Shown here in pieces: positions 17,158 through 26,563 of a stretch of 47,343 nt of DNA (its first letter is position 1; each line of letters starts with the position of its first letter). The stretch is taken from the NCBI GenBank assembly GCA_030066195.1, contig JASJCB010000086.1, forward strand, positions 1-47,343. Reading direction: 5' to 3'. Source of the stretch: Acidobacteriota bacterium (GTDB lineage Bacteria; Acidobacteriota; Holophagae; Acanthopleuribacterales; Acanthopleuribacteraceae). Under the pieces are notes generated by a model, which was given only the letters and a program-made list of their open reading frames with translations, was not told the origin of the DNA and made no database searches. The translations under genes and the position numbers were made by a program.

Positions 17158-18450
17158 TCAGGAGGGCAGGCCTTTCTTGATAACGTTTTCCACGATGTCG
17201 CAGAAACGGTCCAGTTCGGCGATGGTGGTGTAGAGGTTGGGCGTGATGCGCATCCCCCGGCAATCCCCGTGATCGATGGGCGTGGTGATGATCCTGTGCC
17301 CATTCATCAGGTACCTGCCCAGTTGGTGCATGTCGATGCCTTCCACGTTGAAATTGCATAGCGCGCAGGAGTACTTGGGAAGCAGGCTGGTATTCAGCTT
17401 GACCTTGCCGTGCACCTTCAGCCGCTTTGCCCAGTAGTGGGTCAGGTAGCGCAGGCGCGCTTCCTTGCGGGCCGGCCCGATGCCCTCGTGAAAAGCCAGG
17501 GCCTCACCTATCGCCAGATAGTTGGCGGCGGGATGGGTGCCGATCTCCTCGTATTTGCGGATGTCGTCGTCCAGTTTCTCGTGGGCGGGCATCATGGCCC
17601 AAAGATCGCGGATCTTGTCCTTGCGCACGTAGAGCATCCCGGTGCCGTGCGGCGCCAGCAACCACTTATGCAGGCTGGTGGCGTAGTAATCGCAATCCAG
17701 GTCCTGGAGCTTGAAGTCGAAGTGACCGAAGGCATGGGCGCCGTCCACGATCACCGGAATGCCCCGCTGTCGCGCCATTTGCACCACTTTCTTCACGGGG
17801 AGGATCTGGCCGGTAAGGTTGATCATATGGCACATCAGGATCAATTTGGTCTTGGGCGTAATATGCCTTCGGAAGAGATCCACCACCACCTCGTCGTCTT
17901 CCGCCGGGACCGGCAGGGGGAACTGCTTGAGCACAATGCCCTCGCGCCGTTCGCGTTGTTGGAAGGTGGTAATCATGCGCGGGTAGTCCTGGTCCGTGGT
18001 CAGCACTTCATCGCCGGATTTCAGGTCGAAGCCCAGTTCGCAGATCTGCAAACCCTCGGAGGCATTGCGCGTGAGGGCGATCTCCTCGGAGGAGCAGCCG
18101 AAGTGCCGGGCCAGGCGATCGCGCACCGTTTCCCGTTGCGGTTCCAGGATGCGCCACATGGTGTAGGTGGGCGCGTGATTGCTGAAGTCCAGGTAGCGCT
18201 TCATGGCCTCCTGTACGGAAGCGGGAGACGGGCAGACGCCGCCGTTATTCAGATTCATCAAGGAGCGGTCGACCGTAAATGCCTGCTGGACCTGAAACCA
18301 GAATTTTTCATCGGCGGCAACGTCCAAAGGACCGCGTCGATCTTGGGCAAGTTCCTCGGCGATTGCCGGGTTGAAGGCGCCCAGCATGTGGCTTCCCACC
18401 AGGGCGGTGCTCATACCGGCCAGAAATTGTCGGCGTTTGATAGATACCAT
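17158..18450 (-). CDS. Tat-exported class V aminotransferase (isopenicillin-N-epimerase-like)
   Basis: This 430-aa PLP enzyme starts with a twin-arginine signal (MVSIKRRQFLAGMSTALVGS). The class V fold follows, with LTRNASEGLQICELGF near the phosphate site, DGAHAFGHFDF carrying the PLP Asp and His, and SLHKWLLAPHGTGMLYV carrying the Schiff-base Lys. The family includes isopenicillin N epimerase, cysteine desulfurase-like and ergothioneine-pathway enzymes; the substrate is unknown. The ATG at 18450 has GGAGG 8 nt upstream, whereas an earlier ATG would contain that site. Export of a folded PLP enzyme explains the Tat signal. It lies 8 bp before cobQ in the same direction. Confidence 0.85.
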   Translation of the reverse strand: MVSIKRRQFLAGMSTALVGSHMLGAFNPAIAEELAQDRRGPLDVAADEKFWFQVQQAFTVDRSLMNLNNGGVCPSPASVQEAMKRYLDFSNHAPTYTMWRILEPQRETVRDRLARHFGCSSEEIALTRNASEGLQICELGFDLKSGDEVLTTDQDYPRMITTFQQRERREGIVLKQFPLPVPAEDDEVVVDLFRRHITPKTKLILMCHMINLTGQILPVKKVVQMARQRGIPVIVDGAHAFGHFDFKLQDLDCDYYATSLHKWLLAPHGTGMLYVRKDKIRDLWAMMPAHEKLDDDIRKYEEIGTHPAANYLAIGEALAFHEGIGPARKEARLRYLTHYWAKRLKVHGKVKLNTSLLPKYSCALCNFNVEGIDMHQLGRYLMNGHRIITTPIDHGDCRGMRITPNLYTTIAELDRFCDIVENVIKKGLPS

Positions 18451-18607
18451 GATTGTTTCCTCCATCCTGTTCCTACCTTATCGGCAAACGATACTCGGGG
18501 GCAACCGGGATTATGCTATGGTAAATCGATTTTTCCCTAAACCTCTCGCGGTATTGAAGCGTTTGCCCTTTCACCCGCGTAGGAAATAGTGGGAACGGAG
18601 GGCGCCG

Positions 18608-21025
18608 ATGAATGTCTTGGTCAAACTCTACGACAGATTGGTTCTGAGGAATGCAACCGTGACCCTGACGATCGTTTTCCTGGTTGCCGGATTCTTCGCC
18701 TGGCAAACGCGCCATTTCAAGTTGGACGCCTCCAGCGATTCCCTGCTGTTGGAAGACGACAGCGACCTGCGTTACTACCAGCGGGTAATGCGCGATTACG
18801 GCAGCGACGATTATCTGCTCATTACCTGGACGCCCAAGCAGGATATGTTCTCGGCCGAGTCGCGAGCGCGCCTGGCCGCTCTTGTAGAAGAATTACAGCA
18901 AATAGAGTCGGTCGCCTCCGTGGATTCCATCCTGAACATGCCTCTTTTCCACAGTCCGGACGTGCCCTTGATGAAGCTGGCCCTGGGCGGCTACGAAACT
19001 CTCTCCAAGGAAACGGTCGACGTGGACCTGGCCAAGATCGAGCTGACCTCCAGCCCCATCTACCGGGAATTGCTGATCAATGGCGAGGGCGATACCTCCG
19101 CCATGCAGTTGACCTTTCAAACGAACGAGGAATACACCAAACTTTCACACCGTCGCCAGGACCTTACGGCAAAGAAATACGAGGAGGGTCTGACCCCTGA
19201 AGAAGCCGAGGAGTTGGCCGAGGTCAAGGAAGCGCACCGCGCCGCCTATACGCGCATTTCCAAACAGTGGGATCGCGACGTGGCTCGGGTTCGCGAGATC
19301 ATGGCCGGGTACACCGACGACGCGCAACTGTTCCTGGGCGGCGTACCCATGATTACCTCGGACATGATCAGCTACGTGGAAAACGACCTGGTGGTGTTCG
19401 GCATCGGCGTGCTGCTCTTCCTGATTGCCACCCTGAGCGTTATCTTCCGGCGGATTCCCCAGGTTGTCATGCCCATGTTCACCTGTATTACGGCGGGCCT
19501 GGTGATGATCGGTTTCCTGGGCCTGGTGGACTGGCGCGTTACCGTGATTTCCTCCAACTTCGTTTCGCTGCTGTTCATTATTACCATGTCTTTCTCCATC
19601 CACTTTGTGGTGCGCTACCGCGAGATGCAGCACGACTTTCCCGAGGCCGGACACCACGACTGGGTGGCCGATGCCGCGCGGCTTGTGGCCGTGCCCTGCC
19701 TGTACTGCGCCTTGACCACCATGGTGGGTTTCGGCTCGCTGATCGTCAGCGGCATCAAACCGGTGGAGGATTTCGGCCTGATGATGGCGATCGGGATCGG
19801 TGTCGCCTACCTGCTGGTCTTCACCTTCTTCCCGGCGGCCCTCATGTTCACCAAAGGCACGCGTCCGCCCAAGCGCCGCGCCGCCGGTTTTTCGTTGACC
19901 CATGCCCTGGCCGCGTTCACCCATAAGCGGGGTCCGCTGATTCTGGTCGTTGCACTGGTCCTGGCCGTGGGCGGCGGCTTCGGCATCAGCCGGCTTTCGG
20001 TGGAGAACCGCTTTATCGACTACTTCAAGGAAGACACCGAAATCTACCGGGGCATGCTGCTGATCGATGAGGAAATGGGCGGTACCACGCCGCTGGAAAT
20101 CATTCTGGACGGCGGCGAAAAAGACTATTGGTTTAAGGCCGAGAACCGCGACAAGCTGCGTAAGATCCACACCTTCCTGGACGAATTGCCGGAGACCGGC
20201 AAGGTGCTCTCGCTGGACAGTACCTTGCGCGTGGGCGAGAAGATCAACGGTAACAAGCCGCTCAACGACTTCCTGCTGCGCATGATCCGCACCGCCCTGC
20301 CCCAGGAGATGAAGCAGCAGATCCTCAAACCCTTCGTCAAGGATGACTTCAGCCAGGTGCGAATCAACGTGCGGGTTCTGGAGACCAACCCGGACCTGAA
20401 GCGCGCGGTGCTGGTAGAGAAGATTGCGACCTTTCTGGAAGAGGACATGGGCTTCGCGCCCGAGAACTATCGCTTGACGGGCCTGTATATCCTCTATAAC
20501 AACCTGCTGCAAAGCCTGTTCGATTCACAGATCAAAACCATTGCCGTCGTCTTCCTGGCCACCTGGTTGATGTTCTCGCTGCTGTTCCGTAGTTTCTACC
20601 TGGCCTTGATCGCGGTGGTGCCGAATGTCTTCCCGGTCGTGGTGGTGCTGGGCACGCTGGGCTGGCTGGGTATCCCGCTGGACATCATGACGGTCACGGT
20701 GGCCGCCATCACCATCGGTATTGCGGTGGACCACACCATTCACTACATTCACCGCTTCAAGAAGGAATACGCGACGCTGGGTAACTATGTGGACACGGTC
20801 TATCGTTGCCACGGCTCCATCGGCAACGCGATGTACTACACCTCGATCACCATCATCGTGGGTTTCTCCATCCTGTCCCTGTCCAACTTCATTCCGACGA
20901 TCTACTTCGGTTTGTTCACGGGCCTGGCCATGATCGTAGCCATGCTGGCCGCCATGACGCTGCTGCCCAGACTGCTGATCGTCCTGAAACCGCTCGGCCC
21001 GGAACGCGTCAAACAGGACAAATAA
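18608..21025 (+). CDS. MMPL/RND-family exporter
   Basis: This 805-aa membrane protein has the two-fold RND layout: one N-terminal helix (LTIVFLVAGFFAWQT), a periplasmic domain, and a block of five helices from VFGIGVLLFLIATLSVIF onward. The second half repeats this, starting at LILVVALVLAVGGGFGI and continuing through a second periplasmic domain to IAVVFLATWLMFSLLF. The motif GIAVDHTIHYIHRF, with the proton-relay Asp and His, marks the MMPL/sterol-sensing type. Such proteins export lipids, including hopanoids (HpnN) in related cases; the cargo here is unknown. GGAGG is 6 nt before the ATG. It converges on the GGDEF-EAL gene with only 10 bp between stop codons. Confidence 0.9.
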   Translation: MNVLVKLYDRLVLRNATVTLTIVFLVAGFFAWQTRHFKLDASSDSLLLEDDSDLRYYQRVMRDYGSDDYLLITWTPKQDMFSAESRARLAALVEELQQIESVASVDSILNMPLFHSPDVPLMKLALGGYETLSKETVDVDLAKIELTSSPIYRELLINGEGDTSAMQLTFQTNEEYTKLSHRRQDLTAKKYEEGLTPEEAEELAEVKEAHRAAYTRISKQWDRDVARVREIMAGYTDDAQLFLGGVPMITSDMISYVENDLVVFGIGVLLFLIATLSVIFRRIPQVVMPMFTCITAGLVMIGFLGLVDWRVTVISSNFVSLLFIITMSFSIHFVVRYREMQHDFPEAGHHDWVADAARLVAVPCLYCALTTMVGFGSLIVSGIKPVEDFGLMMAIGIGVAYLLVFTFFPAALMFTKGTRPPKRRAAGFSLTHALAAFTHKRGPLILVVALVLAVGGGFGISRLSVENRFIDYFKEDTEIYRGMLLIDEEMGGTTPLEIILDGGEKDYWFKAENRDKLRKIHTFLDELPETGKVLSLDSTLRVGEKINGNKPLNDFLLRMIRTALPQEMKQQILKPFVKDDFSQVRINVRVLETNPDLKRAVLVEKIATFLEEDMGFAPENYRLTGLYILYNNLLQSLFDSQIKTIAVVFLATWLMFSLLFRSFYLALIAVVPNVFPVVVVLGTLGWLGIPLDIMTVTVAAITIGIAVDHTIHYIHRFKKEYATLGNYVDTVYRCHGSIGNAMYYTSITIIVGFSILSLSNFIPTIYFGLFTGLAMIVAMLAAMTLLPRLLIVLKPLGPERVKQDK

Positions 21026-21035
21026 GCCGACGATC

Positions 21036-23303
21036 TTATCCAACCTTTTGCAGGCGGTCGCCTTTGGCCAGCAGGGTGACCAGTTCTCCTTCCGGCATGG
21101 GTTTGCCGAAGTAGTAGCCTTGGACCTCGTCGCAGCCGTGGCGGCGCAGGAACTCCAGTTGCTCGTCCGTCTCCACGCCTTCCGCGATCACCTTCAGGCC
21201 CAGGCTGTGGCCCAGGTTGATGACCGCCCGGGCGATGGCCTCGTCTTCCGCGTCCTCGTGGGCGTTGATGACGAAGGATCGGTCGATCTTCAGCTTGTCC
21301 ACCGCGAACTGTTTCAGGTAGCTCAAGGATGAATAACCCGTACCGAAATCGTCGATGGCCAGTTGCAGGCCCATTTCTTTCAGTTGAGCCAGGATCTTGA
21401 TGGTGGTGCGGACATCGTCCATGACCACGCTTTCGGTGATTTCCAATTCCAGATTCCCCGGGTTCAGGCCGGTTTTTTCCAGGACCGTGCCCATGTAGTC
21501 CACCAGATCCTTCTGTTCGAACTGCCGGGCGGAAAGGTTGACGGCCGTTACCAGCGGCGGCAGGCCCATTTCCTGCCAACGGCGCGTATCGCGGCAGGCG
21601 GTTTCGATAACCCATTTACCCAGCGGTACGATCAGGCCGGTTTCCTCGGCCAGGGGGATAAATTCCCCGGGTGAGATCAGGCCGCCGTCGGGCTTGCGCC
21701 AGCGAATCAGGGCTTCCACGCCGATGACGCGGTTGTCTTCCAGAGCAACCTGCGGCTGGTAGTAGAGTTGAAATTCGCCTCCCTGTAAGGCCTCGCGGAT
21801 ACCGTTTTCCAGGGTCAGGCGCCGTTCGCTGGACTCGTCCATGGATTGGGTATAGCATCGGTAGCGCCCGCCGCCCGACAGCTTGGCATTGAACATGGCG
21901 GTTTCGGCATTTTTCAGCAGGACCGAAACGTCCTCGGTGTCCTGCGGGAAGACCGAAATGCCCACTGAAGCGTCCAGGTGAATCTTCAGGTTGCCGGCGG
22001 GCAGCGGTTCGCCGATCAAAGCAAGGAGTCTATTGGCCACCTTGACGGCGCTTTCCTCGCGATCGATGTCGGGAAGGACGACGGCGAATCGATCGCCGTC
22101 GATCCGCGCCACGGTATCGTTTTCCTTGACCGAGGAAGCCAGTTTGCGGCTGAGTTCCTGCAAGATACGATCGCCCTGTTCGGTACCCACGCTTTGGTTG
22201 ACCTTGCGGAAACGGTCGATGCCGATAACCAGGACAGCGGCCATGGTGCCTTTCAACTGGGCCGTGGCGGCGGCCAGGGTCAGGTCCTTGTTGAGAAGGG
22301 TGCGGTTGGCCAGACCGGTCAGGACGTCGTGGGTCTTTTCGTATTCGATTTGGGCCAGGGCTTGTTTCTCCAGGTCAGTCTGGGCGCGCTTCAGGCATTC
22401 GTTGGTCTCTTGCAGGTCCCTGGTTTTCAGCGAGACCTGATGCTCCAGTTCGCGGTTGAAGTCGCGGAGCACATCGATCTGCTTGCCGATCTTGCGGCGC
22501 ATGCTGTCGAAGGAGTCGCTGAGCCGACGCAGTTCGTTCCAGCGCATCTTGGGCATGGGTTGGTGCCAGTTACCGTCATTGGTGACCTCGGCCACCTGGG
22601 CCATTTCCTCGATGGGACGGGCAATGGAGCGTGTGATCAGGTAGATCAGAATGAAGACAGCGGGAGCCAGGACGATAAAGGCCAGTCTGACCTGGTTGAA
22701 ATCGTCGGAGACGGCCATGCGGAAGGTCCGGTTATCGGTTTCAACGCCGTGGTCCGCCTGGAAGATGCCGCCGGGTCGACCCCTGCTGTCGCGAATAATG
22801 GTCAGGGCAGAGATCCAACGCCCGTGTTCGTCTTCATAGATGCCGCTCGATTGGGGCTCCCCGGTTTGCAGGGCTTTGTTGATCAGTTCTTGGATTTGCG
22901 TGGGGACGCGGTAGGGATCGCCGACAAAAGGCTTTTCGTGCAACATGACCGCGAAATTCAATTTGGAGGGGTCGGTGCGATCGCTGAAGTGGAAGGTGTA
23001 GATATGATCCCGCTCCAGGCCGTTGGTCGCTCGGACCCGTTCCAGAAAGTCTCTCATTTTCAGCCATTCGGGATCTCGGGTCGCCTGTTCATCCAAGAAG
23101 AGCCTGTGACGTTCCCCGTCTACCTGCATAGCGGCGGTAGCCACGATGCCTTCCAATTCGCCGCCCAATCTACGGACCGAGAGTTCTTTGGTGACCTTGC
23201 TCATGACCGAAAGAAGAATCAAGCCGAGAGCCAATACCAAGGTTGAGTAGATCAATGCCATCTGGGTTGTCATTTTCCAGATGTGAATTCCGGGTTTCTT
23301 CAT
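21036..23303 (-). CDS. Membrane GGDEF-EAL protein, probable c-di-GMP phosphodiesterase
   Basis: This protein of about 755 aa begins with a membrane helix (MALIYSTLVLALGLILLSVM), then a periplasmic sensor of about 160 residues, a second helix (LAFIVLAPAVFILIYLITRS), HAMP, a short coiled coil, GGDEF and EAL. The GGDEF signature is degenerate (ARIDGDRFAVVL, so DGDRF in place of GGDEF), which should abolish cyclase activity. The EAL domain has EALIRW, the ELEITESVVM segment, DDFGTGYSSL and EGVET, so it should hydrolyse c-di-GMP. I prefer the ATG at 23303, with AGGA 6 nt upstream; a start 7 codons earlier (23324) is possible. The sensor ligand is unknown. Confidence 0.9.
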   Translation of the reverse strand: MKKPGIHIWKMTTQMALIYSTLVLALGLILLSVMSKVTKELSVRRLGGELEGIVATAAMQVDGERHRLFLDEQATRDPEWLKMRDFLERVRATNGLERDHIYTFHFSDRTDPSKLNFAVMLHEKPFVGDPYRVPTQIQELINKALQTGEPQSSGIYEDEHGRWISALTIIRDSRGRPGGIFQADHGVETDNRTFRMAVSDDFNQVRLAFIVLAPAVFILIYLITRSIARPIEEMAQVAEVTNDGNWHQPMPKMRWNELRRLSDSFDSMRRKIGKQIDVLRDFNRELEHQVSLKTRDLQETNECLKRAQTDLEKQALAQIEYEKTHDVLTGLANRTLLNKDLTLAAATAQLKGTMAAVLVIGIDRFRKVNQSVGTEQGDRILQELSRKLASSVKENDTVARIDGDRFAVVLPDIDREESAVKVANRLLALIGEPLPAGNLKIHLDASVGISVFPQDTEDVSVLLKNAETAMFNAKLSGGGRYRCYTQSMDESSERRLTLENGIREALQGGEFQLYYQPQVALEDNRVIGVEALIRWRKPDGGLISPGEFIPLAEETGLIVPLGKWVIETACRDTRRWQEMGLPPLVTAVNLSARQFEQKDLVDYMGTVLEKTGLNPGNLELEITESVVMDDVRTTIKILAQLKEMGLQLAIDDFGTGYSSLSYLKQFAVDKLKIDRSFVINAHEDAEDEAIARAVINLGHSLGLKVIAEGVETDEQLEFLRRHGCDEVQGYYFGKPMPEGELVTLLAKGDRLQKVG

Positions 23304-23509
23304 ATGCCGTCCTGGTTTGCTCATTGCGACACAGTAGTCCTATCTGCCCTAACGGTAACCATAGATTGATTCCAAACACCTATTTCCAGAAAAAATAGTT
23401 TCCAACTTTTGGTGATCTCCTACACTTCAGACTAACAACACGGCGAAGCCTCCTATTTCATTCTCATCTGCTGTAGAATGGGCCGAACGTGCCGGATGAG
23501 GAGGAATAG

Positions 23510-24067
23510 ATGAATCGATGCTGGTGGTGCGAGGGCGATCCCATTTACGAGGCCTATCACGACGAGGTGTGGGGAAAACCCGAACACGACGATCGCAACC
23601 TGTTCAAAATGTTGGTCTTGGAGCACTTTCAATCCGGCCTTTCGTGGATCACCATTTTGCGAAAGGAAGACCATTTCCAACGCGCCTTTGCCGACTGGGA
23701 CCCGGCTGTGATTGCCGCGTTCGGCGAGGAAGATATTGCGCGACTTTTGCAAGATGCGGGTATTATCCGGAACCGCAAAAAAATCGAAGCGGCGATTAAC
23801 AACGCTCAAATCTGCTTGGAGATCGTGAAGGAGGAGGGCAGCCTTGACCGTTATTTCTGGTCGTTTGCTCCGAAGGACAGGCCGGTGCCGAAGGGGGGCT
23901 TCACACGCGGAACCCTGCCGAACATGATTGAAGACGCCAGGGTCATGTCGAAAGCCCTGAAGAAACGCGGCTTCAAATTCACCGGCCCCATGGTGTGTAT
24001 GAGTTTCATGCAGGCGGTCGGCATGATCAACGATCACGTGAAGGGTTGCGATCTCTGCATCTACTGA
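23510..24067 (+). CDS. tag: DNA-3-methyladenine glycosylase I
   Basis: This 185-aa protein is the full length of Tag, which removes 3-methyladenine from alkylated DNA. It has the MNRCWWCEGDPIYEAYHDEVWG start with zinc ligands Cys4 and His17. Tyr16, Trp21 and Glu38 match the E. coli enzyme's base-binding pocket. The other zinc ligands are His176 and Cys180 in INDHVKGC. GGAGGA precedes the ATG by about 6 nt. mazG follows on the same strand after 73 bp, giving a small DNA and nucleotide maintenance pair. Confidence 0.95.
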   Translation: MNRCWWCEGDPIYEAYHDEVWGKPEHDDRNLFKMLVLEHFQSGLSWITILRKEDHFQRAFADWDPAVIAAFGEEDIARLLQDAGIIRNRKKIEAAINNAQICLEIVKEEGSLDRYFWSFAPKDRPVPKGGFTRGTLPNMIEDARVMSKALKKRGFKFTGPMVCMSFMQAVGMINDHVKGCDLCIY

Positions 24068-24140
24068 AATCGCGGAGATTTTACTTGCCCCGTCGGATCG
24101 GTACTTTATAATGCCCGCAACCGCAAAGGGAGGCGTCGTC

Positions 24141-24956
24141 ATGGACTTGACTCGGGACCCGGATGGAAAGCCGTTGTTCGAAAAGACCAAGGAACAGGCA
24201 ATCAAGGATCGCTTCTTCGATATGGTCTGCATGATGGCCTGGCTGCGCAAGGGTTGCCCCTGGGATAGGGAGCAGACGCCCGATTCACTGAAACGCTATA
24301 TCTTGGAAGAAGCCTACGAGGTCCTGGAGACCATCGAGGAAGGTGATTGGGACGCGCTACGCGAGGAATTGGGTGATTTCGTGTTCCAGGTGGTCTTTCA
24401 GGCCCAGATTCAAGCGGACGAGGGTCGTTGGGATATCGAACACGTGCTGGCAGGCCTGGTTGAAAAGATGGTGCGTCGTCATCCCCATGTATTCGAACAA
24501 GAGGAACTGACCGCCGAGCAGGTTTCGCACAACTGGGAAGCCTTGAAGCAACAGGAAAAAGGTCCGAAGGAATCTATCTACGACGGCTTCACCCGCGGGC
24601 TCCCCGCGTTACTGGAAAGCTACAAAATCGCGAAGAAGGCCGCCAAGGTGGGTTTCGACTGGGAAAACACCGATCAGGTTCTTGATAAAATCGAGGAAGA
24701 GACCGCGGAACTGCGCGAGGCGGTTCACGAGAGCCCTGAGCGCGTTGCCGAGGAGTTGGGCGACCTGATGTTCGCGGTCAGCAATCTGGTCCGCAAGCAC
24801 GGTTTCGAACCTGAGGAAACGCTACGGCTGGCCAATCGCAAGTTCATGAATCGTTTTCGCAAGATGGAGAAATTGGCCGGGGCGCAAGGTCGCGCCCTTT
24901 CAGAGATGGACATACAGGCCAAGGAAGCCCTGTGGCAGCAGGCCAAGCGCATGTGA
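24141..24956 (+). CDS. mazG: Nucleoside triphosphate pyrophosphohydrolase MazG
   Basis: This 271-aa two-domain MazG hydrolyses (d)NTPs to monophosphates. The first domain has CPWDREQTPDSLKRYILEEAYE and the metal-binding EELGDFVFQVVF. The second has KIEEETAELREAV and EELGDLMFAVSNLVRKHG. Both sets of EExxE and ExxD metal ligands are present. The ATG at 24141 has GGGAGG 8 nt upstream; a start 10 codons earlier lacks a site and adds non-conserved sequence. It converges on cheB with a 6-bp gap. Confidence 0.94.
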   Translation: MDLTRDPDGKPLFEKTKEQAIKDRFFDMVCMMAWLRKGCPWDREQTPDSLKRYILEEAYEVLETIEEGDWDALREELGDFVFQVVFQAQIQADEGRWDIEHVLAGLVEKMVRRHPHVFEQEELTAEQVSHNWEALKQQEKGPKESIYDGFTRGLPALLESYKIAKKAAKVGFDWENTDQVLDKIEEETAELREAVHESPERVAEELGDLMFAVSNLVRKHGFEPEETLRLANRKFMNRFRKMEKLAGAQGRALSEMDIQAKEALWQQAKRM

Positions 24957-24962
24957 TTCGGC

Positions 24963-26018
24963 TCAGCGCATCCAACTGACCGCGATTTCGTCGGCGATCT
25001 TGTCCAGGGCGACGATTTTGTCGACCACGCCTGCCTTGATGGCTTCCTGCGGCATGCCGAAGACGGTGCAGGAAGCGCGGTCTTGAGCGATTACGCGACC
25101 GCCGCGTCGATAGATCTGGCGGGCGCCCAAGGTACCGTCCGCGCCCATGCCGGTCATGATGACCGCCAGCACAGCGCCGTTGTAGATGCGCACCGAGGAA
25201 CGCAGCAGGTAATCCACCGCGGGTCTGCAATTGTTCTCGGGCGGATCGTCCGTAATGCGCGTTACGACAAAGCCGTTGCTATCCAAACCCAGGCCCATTT
25301 GACGACCGCCGGGGGCCAGGTAGACGGTTCCCTGGCGGGCGCGTTCGCCGTCCTGCGCCTCGACCACCTTGATCGGGCTCTCCCGGTCCAAGCGATCGGC
25401 CAGGGTCCGGGTATACTTGGGCGGCATGTGCTGAACCACGAAGACGGGTACGGCCAGATCCGCCGGTAAGCGCGGGATGACCACGCCCAGAGCTTGCGGT
25501 CCCCCGGTGGAAATGCCGATCACCACCGCCCGCGGCACTTTTTTGGGAATGGACAAATCGCGTGGGCTGGGCGGCTCTACCTGGCGGGTGGGCGGCCCCG
25601 TATCGGTCAGGCGGCCCAGTCGTGCTCCGGCCGCGCGTAATACTTTTCCCAGTTGACGCCGCAAATAGACCGGGCCGTCCTCTTCCTGCCCGCTTTCGGG
25701 TTTGTTGATGAATTCGAAGGCGCCCTTGGCTAAGGCATTGAGGGCATTTTCCGCGGCCGATGTAGAGGTAATGACAAGAACCAACGGCGGCTTTTCAACC
25801 TGCTTCACCTGATCCAAAAAGGTCATGCCGTCCATGACAGGCATGTTCAGGTCCAGGGTGACGATATCCGGCTTCAGTTGTTCGACCTGCTTGAGCGCGC
25901 TCTCACCGTTTGCGGCGGTGCCGACGATTCTGATGCCGGAGATCTCGTTGAGGACCTCGCGCAACATCACGCGAAATACCGAGGAGTCGTCCACGATTAA
26001 AAAACTGAGTGGTTTCAA
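24963..26018 (-). CDS. cheB: Chemotaxis response regulator protein-glutamate methylesterase CheB
   Basis: This 351-aa protein has an N-terminal receiver (FLIVDDSSVFRVML; phospho-acceptor Asp in VTLDLNMPVMDG; Thr/Ser in ITSTSA; Lys in FINKP). A linker leads to the methylesterase domain, with Ser in GISTGGPQAL, His in VVQHMPP and Asp in TGMGADG. It demethylates or deamidates chemoreceptors. No other che genes are in the window, so it is an orphan here. The start is uncertain: I chose the TTG at 26018, with AGAGG 7 nt upstream; a GTG two codons earlier (26024) is too close to that site. Confidence 0.93.
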   Translation of the reverse strand: MKPLSFLIVDDSSVFRVMLREVLNEISGIRIVGTAANGESALKQVEQLKPDIVTLDLNMPVMDGMTFLDQVKQVEKPPLVLVITSTSAAENALNALAKGAFEFINKPESGQEEDGPVYLRRQLGKVLRAAGARLGRLTDTGPPTRQVEPPSPRDLSIPKKVPRAVVIGISTGGPQALGVVIPRLPADLAVPVFVVQHMPPKYTRTLADRLDRESPIKVVEAQDGERARQGTVYLAPGGRQMGLGLDSNGFVVTRITDDPPENNCRPAVDYLLRSSVRIYNGAVLAVIMTGMGADGTLGARQIYRRGGRVIAQDRASCTVFGMPQEAIKAGVVDKIVALDKIADEIAVSWMR

Positions 26019-26157
26019 GCACACACCTCTCGGGATTTGATACGCACCACGGAGACCCTCCCAATCGGCCGGCCGGAATCAAGTGAAACGCACGTGCAAT
26101 GACGACCTGACTCTAACCTAACACAGAACAGGAAAAAAGTGGGACCCCGGTAACGCG

Positions 26158-26490
26158 TTATCCCGGCGGCCAGTGGAAGGGACGTCCGCCCAGAATATGC
26201 ACATGGAGGTGGAAGACGGACTGACCCGCGCCGGCGCCGCTGTTGGTCACCAGGCGGAAGTCTTCAAGGCCTTGCTCTTTGGCAATGAGACCGGCCCGAT
26301 GCATCAGGTAGCCGACCATCTCATGGTCGCTCTCGTCCATTTGAGCCACAGACACCAGCGGCTTTTTGGGGATGATCAGGATGTGGGTGGGCGCTTGCGG
26401 TTGAATATCTCGAAAGGCCAGCACGCGGTCGTCTTCAAAAACGATGTCCGCGGGGATTTCCCGGTCGATGATCTTTTGAAAAATGGTCAT
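26158..26490 (-). CDS. HIT-family nucleotide hydrolase (Hint-like)
   Basis: This 110-aa protein has the full Hint fold: FQKIIDREIPADIVFEDD, HILIIPKKP and the His triad HLHVHILGG. Hint proteins hydrolyse adenosine phosphoramidates and aminoacyl-AMP. AGAGGA lies about 7 nt before the ATG. It is separated from cheB by 139 bp and is upstream of no obvious partner. Confidence 0.94.
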   Translation of the reverse strand: MTIFQKIIDREIPADIVFEDDRVLAFRDIQPQAPTHILIIPKKPLVSVAQMDESDHEMVGYLMHRAGLIAKEQGLEDFRLVTNSGAGAGQSVFHLHVHILGGRPFHWPPG

Positions 26491-26521
26491 ATCATTTCCT
26501 CTTCATCCGTCAGTTGAAGGC

Positions 26522-26548
26522 AAAAGGGGGCCGGTTCTTACCGACCCC
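26522..26548 (-). terminator. Rho-independent terminator
   Basis: On the minus strand GGGGTCGGT-AAGA-ACCGGCCCC, with one T-G pair, is followed by CTTTTG. It lies 15 nt after the stop codon of the pseudokinase-TonB gene. Confidence 0.75.
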
Positions 26549-26563
26549 TCCAAGTAATTCAGG

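Noticed and set aside
18451..18607. Cobalamin riboswitch upstream of the aminotransferase-cobQ pair
   Set aside because: I found no B12-box-like sequence in this short region.
19145..20512. 455-codon minus-strand frame
   Set aside because: It is antisense to the MMPL exporter and rich in H, Q and G, typical of a frame opposite a high-GC coding gene.
21978..23246. 422-codon plus-strand frame
   Set aside because: It is antisense to the GGDEF-EAL gene and has no recognisable domain.
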